Shown: positions 1 to 11,207 of the stretch, piece by piece
How positions within the stretch are numbered: position 1 is the first letter of the stretch
How the letters are laid out: every line of letters begins with the position of its first letter
Source: Clostridia bacterium
GTDB lineage: Bacteria; Bacillota; Clostridia; Christensenellales; Aristaeellaceae
Direction of reading: 5' to 3'
DNA length: 64,000 bases
Assembly (NCBI GenBank): GCA_017484085.1
Contig: JAFUTW010000038.1
Span: 1-64,000 of the forward strand
Translations under genes and position numbers: made by a program
Notes under the pieces: generated by a model
The model's input: only the letters and a program-made list of their open reading frames with translations
What the model was told of the DNA's origin: nothing
The model's database searches: none

Positions 1-2042
1 CACGCCCCGCAGCGGGACAGGCGGGCGGCCGGCCGATGTCCCCGAGACCGCAGCGCCCGGCAGCGCGCGGCCCGGAGCTGATGCCCACCGTCGAGAAGGA
101 ACGCGTATCCAATTACGATCCGAACAAAAAGCTGCGCCAGCGCCAGCATGATCCGGAGCATCAGCCCACCAAGAACCGCAAGCAGTTGGCCAAGGACAGC
201 GGGCTCCGGATGGATGATGATGTCGTACGCGGACGCCGCAAGAAGGGCAAGCAGGTTTCTGCCCAGCAGATGATGGCGCCCATCAAGATCGAGACGGCTT
301 ATATGACGGCCGAGACGATCACCGTGCGTGATCTGACCGAGCGCATCGGCAAACCTGCCGGCGAGATCATCAAGAAGCTGATGCTCCTTGGCATCATGGC
401 GACGATCAACCAGGAACTGGATTACGATACCGCGTCTCTGGTGGCCTCCGAATTCGGCGTAACGCTGGAGATGAAGCTCGACAAGACGGCAGAGGACGCA
501 CTGTCCGCCGAAAATGTGGAAGACAGCGACGAGCAGCTGCAGCCGCGTCCGCCGGTTGTCACGATCATGGGACACGTCGACCACGGCAAGACCTCTCTGC
601 TGGACTACATCCGCAAGACGAAGGTTACAGCCGGCGAGGCGGGCGGCATCACCCAGCACATCGGCGCTTACACGGCACATGTCAGCGGACGCCAGATCAC
701 CTTCCTCGACACGCCCGGCCATGAAGCGTTCACGGCAATGCGTGCCCGCGGAACACAGGCGACGGACATTGCGATCCTCGTCGTCGCGGCCGATGACGGC
801 GTCATGCCGCAGACGATCGAATCCATCCACCACGCGAGAGCGGCCAAGTGCCCGGTGATCGTTGCCATCAACAAGATCGACAAGCCGGATGCCGATCCGG
901 ACCGCGTGAAGCAGGGACTTACCCAGTACGAGCTCGTCCCCGAAGAATGGGGCGGCGACACCATCATGGTGCCGGTATCGGCGAAAACCGGTGAAGGCGT
1001 CGATGATCTGCTGGAAAACGTGCTGCTGATGGCGGATATGCTGGAGCTGCGCGCCAACCCGGACCGCAAAGCGCGCGGCGTCATCATTGAGGCCAAGCTG
1101 GATCATTCCCGCGGCGCGGTTGCGACGGCGCTGGTACAGAACGGCACCCTCCACGTGGGAGACATGGTTGTCGCGGGCGGCGCTTACGGCCGTGTGCGTG
1201 CAATGATCTCCAGCCGCGGCGACAAGGTCAAGACGGCGCTGCCGTCCACACCGGTCGAGCTCGTCGGTTTCGGCGATGTTCCCGAAGCGGGCGACGAGTT
1301 TATCGCAGTGGAAGACGAGAAGCTGGCCAGGCAGGTCGTCGAGGAACGCGCTGCCAAGGCGCGCGCTTCCATGGTCAAGAACAGCTCGGCTTCCACGCTG
1401 GAAGAGCTGTTCGGCAAGATGGAGGAAGGCGAGGTCAAGGACCTCAATATCATCATCAAAGCGGACGTCCAGGGCTCTGTAGAGGCCGTCAAGCAGTCGC
1501 TGGAGAAGCTCAGCAACGACAAGGTGCACGTACGGACGATCCACAGCGGCGTCGGCGGCGTTACGGAGAACGATGTCATGCTGGCCGGTATCGACCGCGC
1601 GATCATCATCGGCTTCAACGTGCGCCCGGATGCCAAGGCCAGGGCTGCTGCGGAGCGCGACGGTATCGATATCCGCTACTACCGCATCATCTATCAGGCG
1701 ATCGAGGATGTTGAAAAGGCCATGAAGGGCCTGCTGGCACCCGAGTTCAAGGAAAACCTGCTCGGCCATGCGCAGGTGCGCAACGTCTTCCGCATCACGG
1801 GCGTCGGCGTCATCGCGGGCGGCTACGTTACGGACGGCAAGATCCAGCGCAATGCGCAGGTACGCCTGCTGCGCGACAACGTCGTCGTCTTCGAGGGCAA
1901 GCTGTCCTCCCTGCAGCGCTTCAAGGACGCTGTGCGCGAGGTCAGTGAAGGATATGAGTGCGGCGTCGGCCTGGAGAACTATTCCGATATCAAAGAGGGC
2001 GATGTCATCGAGTGCTTCCTGATGGAGCAGATCGCCCAGTAA
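1..2042 (+). CDS. infB: translation initiation factor IF-2 (5' end outside window)
   Basis: GTPase that places initiator fMet-tRNA on the 30S subunit and promotes 50S joining. The frame is open from base 3, and its first codons are rich in Gly, Arg and Pro, as expected for the linker ahead of the IF-2 core, so the true start lies upstream and the first ATG at 36 is probably internal. Visible in order: IF2_N-like segment ([21 protein letters not shown], about 319-380), the G domain with P-loop GHVDHGKT (about 570-593), DTPGHEAF (switch II), NKID specificity motif, then EF-Tu-like domain II, the IF-2 domain 3 and a C-terminal domain IV ending [10 protein letters not shown]. It heads the infB-rbfA-nrnA-truB-ribF gene string typical of Firmicutes. 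Very sure of function; only the N-terminus is missing. Confidence 0.97.
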   Translation, partial: RPAAGQAGGRPMSPRPQRPAARGPELMPTVEKERVSNYDPNKKLRQRQHDPEHQPTKNRKQLAKDSGLRMDDDVVRGRRKKGKQVSAQQMMAPIKIETAYMTAETITVRDLTERIGKPAGEIIKKLMLLGIMATINQELDYDTASLVASEFGVTLEMKLDKTAEDALSAENVEDSDEQLQPRPPVVTIMGHVDHGKTSLLDYIRKTKVTAGEAGGITQHIGAYTAHVSGRQITFLDTPGHEAFTAMRARGTQATDIAILVVAADDGVMPQTIESIHHARAAKCPVIVAINKIDKPDADPDRVKQGLTQYELVPEEWGGDTIMVPVSAKTGEGVDDLLENVLLMADMLELRANPDRKARGVIIEAKLDHSRGAVATALVQNGTLHVGDMVVAGGAYGRVRAMISSRGDKVKTALPSTPVELVGFGDVPEAGDEFIAVEDEKLARQVVEERAAKARASMVKNSSASTLEELFGKMEEGEVKDLNIIIKADVQGSVEAVKQSLEKLSNDKVHVRTIHSGVGGVTENDVMLAGIDRAIIIGFNVRPDAKARAAAERDGIDIRYYRIIYQAIEDVEKAMKGLLAPEFKENLLGHAQVRNVFRITGVGVIAGGYVTDGKIQRNAQVRLLRDNVVVFEGKLSSLQRFKDAVREVSEGYECGVGLENYSDIKEGDVIECFLMEQIAQ

Positions 2043-2055
2043 TCAGGTGTTATCG

Positions 2056-2082
2056 CTGAAGCCGGCTGAGTGCCGGCTTCAG
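2056..2082 (+). other. perfect 11-bp hairpin between infB and rbfA
   Basis: Arms CTGAAGCCGGC (2056-2066) and GCCGGCTTCAG (2072-2082) pair perfectly around a 5-nt loop. There is no T-run after it (the next bases are GATTAAAAGG), so it does not look like a normal intrinsic terminator. It sits just upstream of the rbfA Shine-Dalgarno site, so an mRNA processing, stability or partial-attenuation role is inferred. Confidence 0.6.
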
Positions 2083-2102
2083 GATTAAAAGGGAGATTAT
2101 GT

Positions 2103-2483
2103 ATGGCTACACAGTCTTTTGAAAGAACGGACAGGATAGCGCCGCTGATCCAGCGGGAGGTCGAGCGGATCATCCGCGAGGAAGTCTCGGACCCCAGGAC
2201 GGACTGCATGTTTTCGGTTACCCACGTGGATGTCACGCGTGATCTGCGTTATGCAAAGGTATACATCAGCGTCTTTGAGGAGGAGAAGCGCAAGCCGATG
2301 ATGGATGCGCTGAAGAAGGCGGCGGGCTTCATCCGGCACGGCGTGGGCCAGGCGGTTCAGCTTCGCTATACCCCGGAACTCCTCTTCGAACTGGATACGT
2401 CGATCGAATACGGCGTGCACATTTCCAGCCTGATCAATCAGGTGATGCAAGGGAAGGACAGCGCGAATGCAGGGGACGAATGA
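2103..2483 (+). CDS. rbfA: 30S ribosome-binding factor RbfA
   Basis: Small KH-fold protein that binds immature 30S subunits and helps 16S rRNA 5'-end maturation and cold adaptation. The product is 126 residues, normal for the family. Family features seen: N-terminal RTDRIAPLIQREVERII, the SDPR turn and the strand VTHVDVTRDLRYAKVYISVF. The ATG at 2103 is chosen over an upstream ATG at 2070 because GGGAG lies about 8 bases before it and position 2070 falls in the loop of the intergenic hairpin. It overlaps the next gene by 17 bases, which suggests coupled translation. Confidence 0.94.
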   Translation: MATQSFERTDRIAPLIQREVERIIREEVSDPRTDCMFSVTHVDVTRDLRYAKVYISVFEEEKRKPMMDALKKAAGFIRHGVGQAVQLRYTPELLFELDTSIEYGVHISSLINQVMQGKDSANAGDE

Positions 2484-3447
2484 CAGTCTGAAACACTGGG
2501 CGGGAGAGCTGGCTTCCGGCAGCCGCTTTGCGCTGTTTTGCCACAAATCCCCGGACGGCGATACGGTCGGCGCAGCGCTGGCGCTGCGGCTGGCGCTCTT
2601 GGCTTTGGGTAAGGAAGCTGTCGTGTACTGCGCGGATCCGCTGCCGCGTTCACTCAGCTATCTACCGGGCGCAGAGACGGTGCAGAACGCCTTCCCGGAT
2701 TCAGAAGCCGGGTATCTGACGGCCGTCGCTGTGGATGTCAGCTCGCCGGAACTCATGGGCAGCCTGCAGGCAGCTTATGACAAATGTGCGGGGCATCTTC
2801 TCATCGACCATCATATATCGAACCCGCTTTACGGAGAGTTCAACTTTGTCCGGGGCGGGGAATCGTCCTGCTGCCTGCTGGTTTATGAGGTGATCCGGGA
2901 GCTGGGTATCCCGATCGATGCCGGGTGCGCGACCTGCCTCCTGCTTGGCATGTCGACGGATACGGGCCATTTCAGGTACGCGAACACCTCGCCGGAAACG
3001 CTTGAAGCCGCAGCGCAGCTGATGCGGTGCGGAGCGGATATTTCGGATATCTCCAGGCGGATGTACCGCTCGCAGCCGGCCGCAAAAGTCGAACTGACGA
3101 GGCTAGCACTGAACAGCCTGCACTTTGAAGCGGATCACCGCATCGGGATCATCGTGCTGAGAAAAGAGGATTACGAGCGCTCCGGCTGTTCTTATGCCGA
3201 GGCGGACGGACTGGTCAACCTGGCGCTGGAGATCGAAGGGGTCCGCATGGCCTTCCTGCTTTCGGAGCGGGAGGGTGTCACCAAGGCATCGCTGCGCGCC
3301 ATGGAACCGGATACGGTCAATGATATCGCTTCTGCGCTCGGCGGCGGCGGACACGCACAGGCTGCCGGGTGTACGCTGATGATGCCGCCCGAAGAGGCAG
3401 AACGGGCGATCCTTACCCGGATGAAAGAAAAACTGGTGGTTGGATGA
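2467..3447 (+). CDS. nrnA: DHH/DHHA1 phosphoesterase, NrnA-like (nanoRNase/pAp phosphatase)
   Basis: Predicted bifunctional oligoribonuclease that degrades 2-5 nt RNAs and dephosphorylates 3'-phosphoadenosine 5'-phosphate. The 326-residue length fits. The DHH domain shows HKSPDGDTVGAALAL (motif I, D-x-D metal ligands), AVDVSSPE (motif II) and LLIDHHISN (the DHH motif). The C-terminal DHHA1 domain shows GGGGHAQAAGC. The start at 2467 has GGAAGGA upstream and overlaps rbfA by 17 bases. The stop shares ATGA with truB. In Firmicutes this gene commonly sits between rbfA and truB. Family assignment is firm; the exact substrate preference is inferred. Confidence 0.92.
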   Translation: MQGTNDSLKHWAGELASGSRFALFCHKSPDGDTVGAALALRLALLALGKEAVVYCADPLPRSLSYLPGAETVQNAFPDSEAGYLTAVAVDVSSPELMGSLQAAYDKCAGHLLIDHHISNPLYGEFNFVRGGESSCCLLVYEVIRELGIPIDAGCATCLLLGMSTDTGHFRYANTSPETLEAAAQLMRCGADISDISRRMYRSQPAAKVELTRLALNSLHFEADHRIGIIVLRKEDYERSGCSYAEADGLVNLALEIEGVRMAFLLSEREGVTKASLRAMEPDTVNDIASALGGGGHAQAAGCTLMMPPEEAERAILTRMKEKLVVG

Positions 3448-4322
3448 ATGGATTTCTCTCGGCGCTGAAGCCGACAGGCATGACGAGCTCCGATGTCGTT
3501 CTGAAAGTGAGAAAGCGGCTGCCGCGGGGGACGAAGATCGGCCATGCGGGGACGCTTGACCCGGATGCTTCCGGGGTTCTGCCGCTTATGATCGGTAAGG
3601 CGACACGCCTGTTCGACCTCATCACAGACAAGGAAAAAGAGTATATCGCCCAGTGGATCCCCGGCCTGAAGACGGATACGCAGGATGTGACCGGCACCCC
3701 TCTTGAGAAGCTGGAGATCCGCGTGAAACGGGAAGAACTGGAGGCGGTGATCCCGCAGTTTATCGGCGACATCGGGCAGGTGCCGCCGATGTATTCTGCG
3801 CTGAAACGCGACGGAAAACGGCTCTATGAACTGGCCCGCGAAGGACAGCAGGTGGAGCTTGAGCCGCGGAAGATCCATGTGGAGAGCATTGAGGTGCTGG
3901 AGGAAGCGGAAGACGGCAGCTGGCTGCTCCGCATCCGCTGCGGCAGAGGAACGTACATCCGGACGCTGTGCCAGGATATCGGCGCTGCAATGGGGCTGCC
4001 GGCCTGTATGGGTGCGCTTACGCGGACTGCGGCCGGACGCTTTAGGATAGAGGATGCTGTTTCACTGGAAGATTTGACGCAGATGCCGCAGCTGGAAGCC
4101 GCGCTGCTGCCGATGGATTACCCGCTTGCCCACCTGCCGAAAATCGTTTTAAACGGCGAGGCGGAGAAGTGGGTGCGCTGCGGGAACCCGGTCGATGCCG
4201 GGATGGCGGAGGAGCTGTGTGATGAAGGCGCCACCGCACGCCTGTATCTGCGGGACCGGTTCTGCGGCATCGGCCGCCTGCAGGAAGGAAGAATCCGCTT
4301 TGACGCGATGCTGCTGGAGTAA
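3444..4322 (+). CDS. truB: tRNA pseudouridine(55) synthase TruB
   Basis: Isomerises uridine 55 in the T-loop of tRNAs to pseudouridine. The 292-residue product begins MNGFLSALKPTGMTSSD, the conserved N-terminus of the family, and has the catalytic block GHAGTLDPDASGVLP whose first Asp after GTL is the nucleophile. The later RCGRGTYIRTLCQDIG segment is also conserved. The ATG at 3444 overlaps the nrnA stop as ATGA; an in-frame upstream start at 3369 would add a non-conserved tail inside nrnA. A PUA-like C-terminus is present. Clear assignment. Confidence 0.96.
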   Translation: MNGFLSALKPTGMTSSDVVLKVRKRLPRGTKIGHAGTLDPDASGVLPLMIGKATRLFDLITDKEKEYIAQWIPGLKTDTQDVTGTPLEKLEIRVKREELEAVIPQFIGDIGQVPPMYSALKRDGKRLYELAREGQQVELEPRKIHVESIEVLEEAEDGSWLLRIRCGRGTYIRTLCQDIGAAMGLPACMGALTRTAAGRFRIEDAVSLEDLTQMPQLEAALLPMDYPLAHLPKIVLNGEAEKWVRCGNPVDAGMAEELCDEGATARLYLRDRFCGIGRLQEGRIRFDAMLLE

Positions 4323-4331
4323 GGGGGAGAC

Positions 4332-5270
4332 ATGCGTTTATTGACTGATGAAAAGGACTGGGACGGCGGGGAGACGGCTGTCGCTTTCGGTACTTTTGAC
4401 GGCGTTCATCTGGGCCATCAGAAGCTGATGGCCACCGCTGTCCAAAAATCGGCGGAATACGGACTGTGTTCCATGGCCTACAGTTACTCCACCCACCCGA
4501 TGCTGGCCTTCAACCCCGAAAGGGTACCGCTTCAGCTGGAAACGCTGGAGGAAAAAGTGCGCTCGATCGCTGCAACGGGGATCGAGGCAGCGGTGCTCCG
4601 CCCGTTTGACAGGGAATATGCCGGACAATCCCCGCGGGTCTTTATGCAGCGGATCGCATCTGCGCTGCATCCGCGCTTTGTCATCATCGGATACAACTAT
4701 TCCTTCGGCGCGAAGGGCAGCGGCAAAGCGGAGGATATGCGGCGGCTGGGAGAGGAACTCGGCTTTGAAACGATCGTCGTGGATGAGGTCTGCGTGGACG
4801 GGGAGGCCGTTTCCTCGACGCGGATCCGGGAGGCCGTGCTCGGCGGAGACGTCGAACTGGCCGCGAAGCTGCTCGGCCGCCCGTACGCGGTCTCAGGCGC
4901 TGTTAAAGAGGGAAGACACATTGGAACGGGACTCGGCTTTGCGACTGCCAATTTGGCGCTGCCGGAAGGAAAGGCCATCCCCAAAGAGGGCGTTTACGCT
5001 GCCACTGCCGGTCTGATGGGAAAAACTTACAGCGCCGCTGTCAACGTGGGAACGCATCCGACGCTGCCGGGCGGCGCGCCCTGCATCGAAGCGCACCTGG
5101 TCGGATATGACGGCGGCCCGCTTTACGGTGAAAAAATAGAGATTCATTTTCTGAAGCGGCTGCGGGATGAGAAGCGCTTTGAAACCCGTGAAGCGCTGAG
5201 CGTGGCCATCAGGCAGGACCTGCTCCGACTGCAGGAACTGAAAATGCCGGCGATGGGCCGGACGGATTAA
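4332..5270 (+). CDS. ribF: bifunctional riboflavin kinase / FAD synthetase
   Basis: Makes FMN from riboflavin, then FAD from FMN. The 312-residue protein has an N-terminal nucleotidyltransferase domain with FGTFDGVHLGHQKLM (HxGH-type motif) and SSTRIREA, then a C-terminal flavokinase domain starting near residue 184 with GAVKEGRHIGTGLGFATANL and an EAHLVGYDGGPLYG-like segment. The start follows GGGGGAG 9 bases after truB. It closes the infB-truB string, and the heat-shock promoter lies directly downstream. No unusual features. Confidence 0.95.
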   Translation: MRLLTDEKDWDGGETAVAFGTFDGVHLGHQKLMATAVQKSAEYGLCSMAYSYSTHPMLAFNPERVPLQLETLEEKVRSIAATGIEAAVLRPFDREYAGQSPRVFMQRIASALHPRFVIIGYNYSFGAKGSGKAEDMRRLGEELGFETIVVDEVCVDGEAVSSTRIREAVLGGDVELAAKLLGRPYAVSGAVKEGRHIGTGLGFATANLALPEGKAIPKEGVYAATAGLMGKTYSAAVNVGTHPTLPGGAPCIEAHLVGYDGGPLYGEKIEIHFLKRLRDEKRFETREALSVAIRQDLLRLQELKMPAMGRTD

Positions 5271-5295
5271 TTCATCGAAAAGTATAAAAAAGGTG

Positions 5296-5324
5296 TTGAC
5301 AAAGCAGGACGATAGTGGTATTTT
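5296..5324 (+). promoter_or_regulatory. sigma-A type promoter of the hrcA heat-shock operon
   Basis: TTGACA (5296-5301), a 17-base spacer, then TATTTT (5319-5324). The -35 is perfect and the -10 matches 4 of 6. The expected transcription start near 5331 would put the CIRCE operator at the very 5' end of the mRNA. Confidence 0.85.
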
Positions 5325-5333
5325 ATCCGCAGG

Positions 5334-5360
5334 TTAGCACTCGAAGCAAAAGAGTGCTAA
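5334..5360 (+). promoter_or_regulatory. CIRCE operator (HrcA binding site)
   Basis: TTAGCACTC, 9-base spacer, GAGTGCTAA: a perfect match to the canonical CIRCE inverted repeat. It lies immediately after the promoter and 21 bases ahead of the hrcA start, so HrcA is expected to repress its own operon, with release on heat stress when GroEL is titrated (known CIRCE/HrcA behaviour). Confidence 0.97.
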
Positions 5361-5381
5361 CAAATGGAGGGAGGAGACAGG

Positions 5382-6443
5382 ATGGATCTCATTGAGAGAA
5401 AATATCGGATCCTTCAGGCGATCATAGACGATTACATCCTGACAGCCCTGCCTGTCGGTTCAAGGACCATTTCGAAGAAATACGAGCAGAATCTGTCTTC
5501 AGCGACGATCCGCAACGAAATGAGCGACCTTGAAGAACTCGGCTATCTGGATTCTCCGCATACGTCGGCCGGACGGGTCCCTTCGAATAAGGCTTACCGC
5601 CTTTACGTGGACAGGATGATCCACCCCGCGCCGCTTACGCTGGAGGAGCTTTCCTATATCCAGTCCTGCTTTGATACGCGTGCCCAACAGATCGGGACGC
5701 TCTCGGCCAAGCTGGCCAGGGTGATTTCCAGCATGACCAACTATACGACGGCGGTCATGACCAGGACGCCGAGGGCGGAGCAGAAGCTGGGCCACATCCA
5801 GCTGGTTCCGGTTTCGGACAGAAGGATCCTGGCGATTCTGGTTACCCAAAGCGGTGCAGTGAAACAGCAAATGCTGGAGCTGGATCAGATGATCACGCCG
5901 GATGCGCTGTACACCGTTTCGAGAATTCTCAGCGAAAGGCTGAAAGGGTGCCCGCTTTCCCAGCTGAGCCAGGCGCTGACGGAGCTTGCAGGGAATGAAG
6001 GCAACGAGATCCGCGGGATGCTGAAAAGCATGGCGGACATCCGGGAGGAGATCCCGGATGACGGAACGCTCGTGGTTGGCGGGCGTTCCAACCTGCTGGG
6101 CTTCCCGGAGTATTCGGATGTCGGCAAAGCACAGGAGCTGCTTAAGGTGCTTGAGACGCGCGACAAGATGGTTTCCCTGCTCAGCAGACAGGGGGAGATG
6201 GAGATCACCGTGCGCATCGGTCCTGAGACAGGGATCGATGAATTGCGGGATTGTTCCGTCGTAACAGCCAGCTACCGGCTGATGGATGGGCGCGTCAATA
6301 CCATCGGGCTGATCGGACCGACGAGAATGCAATACGGCCGCGCGGTGTCCGTCCTGGAAGAGGTCGGAAAAGCGCTGCAGAGAGCTGTTGGCAGACAGGA
6401 AATCAGTGGAGATGATCCGTCGACGGATCATAACCGCCGTTAA
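5382..6443 (+). CDS. hrcA: heat-inducible transcription repressor HrcA
   Basis: Repressor of class I heat-shock genes through CIRCE. The 353-residue product has the N-terminal winged helix (ERKYRILQAIIDDYI, VGSRTISKKY, SATIRNEMSDLEELGYL, SPHTSAGRVPS) and the C-terminal HrcA/GAF-like domain ending near IGLIGPTRMQYGRAVSVLE. The ATG at 5382 is preferred over the in-frame ATG at 5364, because GGAGGGAGGAGA lies between the two and the conserved N-terminus begins MDLIERK. It is the first gene of hrcA-grpE-dnaK-dnaJ. Confidence 0.96.
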   Translation: MDLIERKYRILQAIIDDYILTALPVGSRTISKKYEQNLSSATIRNEMSDLEELGYLDSPHTSAGRVPSNKAYRLYVDRMIHPAPLTLEELSYIQSCFDTRAQQIGTLSAKLARVISSMTNYTTAVMTRTPRAEQKLGHIQLVPVSDRRILAILVTQSGAVKQQMLELDQMITPDALYTVSRILSERLKGCPLSQLSQALTELAGNEGNEIRGMLKSMADIREEIPDDGTLVVGGRSNLLGFPEYSDVGKAQELLKVLETRDKMVSLLSRQGEMEITVRIGPETGIDELRDCSVVTASYRLMDGRVNTIGLIGPTRMQYGRAVSVLEEVGKALQRAVGRQEISGDDPSTDHNRR

Positions 6444-6460
6444 TAAAGGGGTGACGGATC

Positions 6461-7030
6461 ATGGCAGAAGAACAGAACGAGAATTGTGCCGCTGAGGCGG
6501 AGAACCAGGAAGAGACGCAGACCGAAGCGGAACGCACCGCAGAGGAGCAGGCGATGGATTCCGGCGCGCAGGAGGCCGATACAGCCGAGATCATAGAAAA
6601 GCTGATCGGTGAACGCGACGAGTATTTGGAGATGGCCAAGCGCCAGAAAGCGGAGTTCATCAACTACCGCAGACGGACAGAGAACACCAGGAGGGAAGCA
6701 CTGGAGGAAGGCAGCAAGGATACGGTCAAGGTGTTCCTGCCGGTGCTGGACAATCTGGAAAGGGCGCTGATCGCGGCAGGCGACGAGGATTCACCGCTGA
6801 AGTCCGGCGTTGAGATGGTGCTCCGGCAGATGAACGAAGCGCTGGGACAGCTCAAGGTGGAGTGCATCGACCCGCTGGGCGAGCCCTTTGACGCGCAATG
6901 GATGAATGCTGTACTGCAGGGCACTGAGGACGAGGGAGAACCCGGTTCGGTGTGCCAGGTGCTGCAGAAGGGCTACAGGATGGGTGACAAGGTCATCCGG
7001 CATGCCATGGTGAAGGTCGTAGCGGGTTAA
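6461..7030 (+). CDS. grpE: nucleotide exchange factor GrpE
   Basis: Releases ADP from DnaK during the chaperone cycle. The 189-residue product has an acidic Glu/Gln/Ala-rich N-terminus, a long helix (EKLIGERDEYLEMAKRQKAE) followed by FINYRRRTENTRREA, and the C-terminal beta domain (FDAQWMNAVLQG, GSVCQVLQKGYRMGDKVIRHAMVKV), which is the GrpE signature region. AAGGGGTGA precedes the start, 17 bases after hrcA. It should be co-transcribed from the CIRCE promoter. Confidence 0.96.
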   Translation: MAEEQNENCAAEAENQEETQTEAERTAEEQAMDSGAQEADTAEIIEKLIGERDEYLEMAKRQKAEFINYRRRTENTRREALEEGSKDTVKVFLPVLDNLERALIAAGDEDSPLKSGVEMVLRQMNEALGQLKVECIDPLGEPFDAQWMNAVLQGTEDEGEPGSVCQVLQKGYRMGDKVIRHAMVKVVAG

Positions 7031-7085
7031 TCCCGTTCGATATAAAACAAAAGATAACGCATTTAAATAGAAGGAGGACATCATT

Positions 7086-8918
<1,833 letters not shown>

Positions 8919-8939
8919 CAGAGATCAAATCAATATACG

Positions 8940-8972
8940 GCTGTGTCGCCGTCGCTCTGACGGCGACACAGC
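8940..8972 (+). other. strong perfect hairpin between dnaK and dnaJ
   Basis: Arms CTGTGTCGCCGTC (8941-8953) and GACGGCGACACAG (8959-8971) pair perfectly, extended by a G-C pair at 8940/8972, around loop GCTCT. No T-run follows (GCGATTAG). It probably acts as an mRNA processing or stability element, or a partial terminator, that sets a lower dnaJ level relative to dnaK. The role is inferred. Confidence 0.65.
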
Positions 8973-8999
8973 GCGATTAGCAGAATGGCGGTGACTGCC

Positions 9000-10181
9000 G
9001 TGGCAAACAAGCGGGATTACTACGAGGTGTTGGGCGTTTCTAAAGGCGCCTCGGATGACGAAATCAAAAAGGCTTACCGGAAAGCGGCCAAGGCCTCTCA
9101 CCCGGATCTCCATCCGGACGACAAGCAGGCTGAGGAACGGTTTAAAGAGGTAAACGAAGCGTATCAGGTATTGTCCGATCCGCAGAAGAAAGCGCGCTAT
9201 GATCAGTTCGGATTCGATGATCCGGCCAGCGGAATGGGCGGCGGACAGGGATTCGGCGGATTTGGCGGGTTCGGCGGTTTCGAGGACATCTTTGATATGT
9301 TTACGGGCGCCGGCTTCGGCGGCCGCAGCAGCGGGGCCCGGCAGAACGCGCCGAGAAGAGGCTCCGATCTGCAGCACAACCTCAACCTTACCTTTGAGGA
9401 GGCTGCCTTCGGCTGCAGGAAGGAGTTTACCTTCAACCGTCGTGCGGTTTGCGACACCTGCCACGGCACCGGCGCCAAACCTGGGACGCAGCCCCAGACC
9501 TGTACGGTTTGCGGCGGCACGGGCCAGCAGCGCGTAACGATGAATTCTCCCTTCGGCCAGGTGCAGACCCTGCGTACCTGCTCCGCCTGCGGCGGCAAGG
9601 GCAAGATCGTAAAAGACCGCTGCGCCGACTGTCAGGGCAGCGGTTTCAAACGGATCACCCGTACGGTCACGCTCAATGTGCCGGCCGGCGTAGATGACGG
9701 GCAGAACTTCATGATGATCCCCGGAGAGGGCGAACCCGGAACCAACGGAGGCGCGCCCGGCGATCTCTACATCACCTGTACCGTCCGCCCGCACAAGATC
9801 TTCAAGCGGGACCGGTTTGATCTGTACTGCGAAGTGCCGATTTCCTTTACACAGGCGGCTCTGGGCGGTGAGATCGAGGTGCCGACGCTGGAGGGGACGA
9901 CCCGATACAGCATCCCGACGGGGACGCAGGAAGGGACTTCCTTCCGCATCCGCAATCAGGGCGTTCAGCAGTTCAAGGGGAACGGCCGCGGCGATCTGTA
10001 CTTCACCGTGCATGTGGAGGTCCCCAAGCACCTGGGCGAGAAGCAGAAGGATCTGCTGAGACAGTTTGAGGATTCCTTGAACGGCCGCGAGTATGAGAAA
10101 CGCAAGAGCTTCGGCGAACAGGTCCGCAGCTACATCAGGGAGAACACGGAGCGCTTTAAAGAGCGTTTTGACAAAAAATAA
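9000..10181 (+). CDS. dnaJ: molecular chaperone DnaJ (Hsp40)
   Basis: Co-chaperone that delivers substrates to DnaK and stimulates its ATPase. The J-domain starts [11 protein letters not shown] and has the HPD tripeptide (SHPDLHP), followed by a Gly/Phe-rich linker and a zinc domain with four CxxCxGxG repeats ([32 protein letters not shown]) before the C-terminal beta domains. GTG at 9000 is chosen because GGCGGTGA sits 5 bases upstream and the family begins M-A-N-K-R-D-Y-Y; an ATG at 8985 would add five residues with no good ribosome site. Last chaperone gene of the operon, 393 residues. Confidence 0.95.
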   Translation: MANKRDYYEVLGVSKGASDDEIKKAYRKAAKASHPDLHPDDKQAEERFKEVNEAYQVLSDPQKKARYDQFGFDDPASGMGGGQGFGGFGGFGGFEDIFDMFTGAGFGGRSSGARQNAPRRGSDLQHNLNLTFEEAAFGCRKEFTFNRRAVCDTCHGTGAKPGTQPQTCTVCGGTGQQRVTMNSPFGQVQTLRTCSACGGKGKIVKDRCADCQGSGFKRITRTVTLNVPAGVDDGQNFMMIPGEGEPGTNGGAPGDLYITCTVRPHKIFKRDRFDLYCEVPISFTQAALGGEIEVPTLEGTTRYSIPTGTQEGTSFRIRNQGVQQFKGNGRGDLYFTVHVEVPKHLGEKQKDLLRQFEDSLNGREYEKRKSFGEQVRSYIRENTERFKERFDKK

Positions 10182-10196
10182 AGAACCTGAAAGGGT

Positions 10197-10224
10197 AAAG
10201 CGAAGTCCGAATGAACTTCGCTTT
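10197..10224 (+). terminator. hairpin after dnaJ, possible weak terminator
   Basis: AAAGCGAAGT (10197-10206) pairs with ACTTCGCTTT (10215-10224) around an 8-base loop, followed by GCTTGGTTTT. The T-tract is interrupted, so termination would be partial, allowing read-through into prmA. Confidence 0.45.
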
Positions 10225-10259
10225 GCTTGGTTTTGGCATTTGCCAAAGGAGAAGCAAAA

Positions 10260-11207
10260 ATGAAGTGGATTCAGATGAGCGTGGAAACGACGACGATGGG
10301 CGCGGAACTGATCTCCGAGCTGCTGATGGAAATCGGCGCATCAGGCGTTGAGATCGTCGACAGATACGACGTCCTCTCTGCGGACAAGAGGGACGGCATG
10401 TGGGATATGATCGATGAGCATGTGCTGGAGAATATGCCGGAGGCAACCGTCGTAAAGGCCTTCTTTGAAGCCGACGGCAACGAGGCGGAGAAGACATCTC
10501 TGGCCAGGGCCAGGATCGCCGCCTTGCGGGGACAGGAGCTGGGGTTTGATCTGGGCAGCCTGAAAGCCGAAACGCAGCCGGTTCAGGATGAAGACTGGAA
10601 AGACAACTGGAAAAAGTGGTACAAGCCGATGCGCATCGGCAGCCGGATCGTCATCAAGCCGACGTGGGAGGACTATGAACCGCAGGCGGATGACCTCGTG
10701 CTGGAACTGGATCCCGGCATGGCCTTCGGGACCGGGACGCATGAAACGACTTCCATGTGCATCACGATGCTGGAGAAGTTTATCACACCGGGCTGCCAGT
10801 GCATCGATGTGGGCTGCGGCAGCGGCATCCTGGCGCTGGCGGCGGCAAAGCTGGGCGCCGGATCCTGTGTGGCGATCGACCTGGATGAGCTGGCTGTCAA
10901 GGTCGCGGGGGAGAACATCCTGCATAATCATCTGGAAGATCGGGTGACGGCGGTCCACGGCGATCTGCTGGAACAGTGCGATCAGAAGGCGGATGTGATC
11001 GTCGCGAACATCATTGCAGACGTCATCTGCTATCTCTGCAGGCCTGTATCCGAACGGCTGAAGGACGACGGCGTGTTTATCATGTCCGGCATCATCAAAG
11101 AGAAAGAGGAAGATGTGCTGAACGCGCTGAACCATGCGGGCTATACCGTCTGTGAACGGCTTTCGAAAGGAGAATGGGTGTGCCTGGCTGCGCGCCTGAA
11201 CGCTTGA
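10260..11207 (+). CDS. prmA: ribosomal protein L11 methyltransferase
   Basis: S-adenosylmethionine-dependent enzyme that trimethylates ribosomal protein L11. The 315-residue product has an N-terminal alpha/beta domain (MKWIQMSVETT), the linker and catalytic block AFGTGTHETT, SAM motif I DVGCGSGILALAAAKLGA and the NIIADVI motif. ATG at 10260 is used because AAAGGAG lies 8 bases upstream; a TTG at 10227 in the same frame lies next to the hairpin and has no ribosome site. prmA directly after dnaJ and before rsmE is a common Firmicutes order. Confidence 0.95.
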   Translation: MKWIQMSVETTTMGAELISELLMEIGASGVEIVDRYDVLSADKRDGMWDMIDEHVLENMPEATVVKAFFEADGNEAEKTSLARARIAALRGQELGFDLGSLKAETQPVQDEDWKDNWKKWYKPMRIGSRIVIKPTWEDYEPQADDLVLELDPGMAFGTGTHETTSMCITMLEKFITPGCQCIDVGCGSGILALAAAKLGAGSCVAIDLDELAVKVAGENILHNHLEDRVTAVHGDLLEQCDQKADVIVANIIADVICYLCRPVSERLKDDGVFIMSGIIKEKEEDVLNALNHAGYTVCERLSKGEWVCLAARLNA

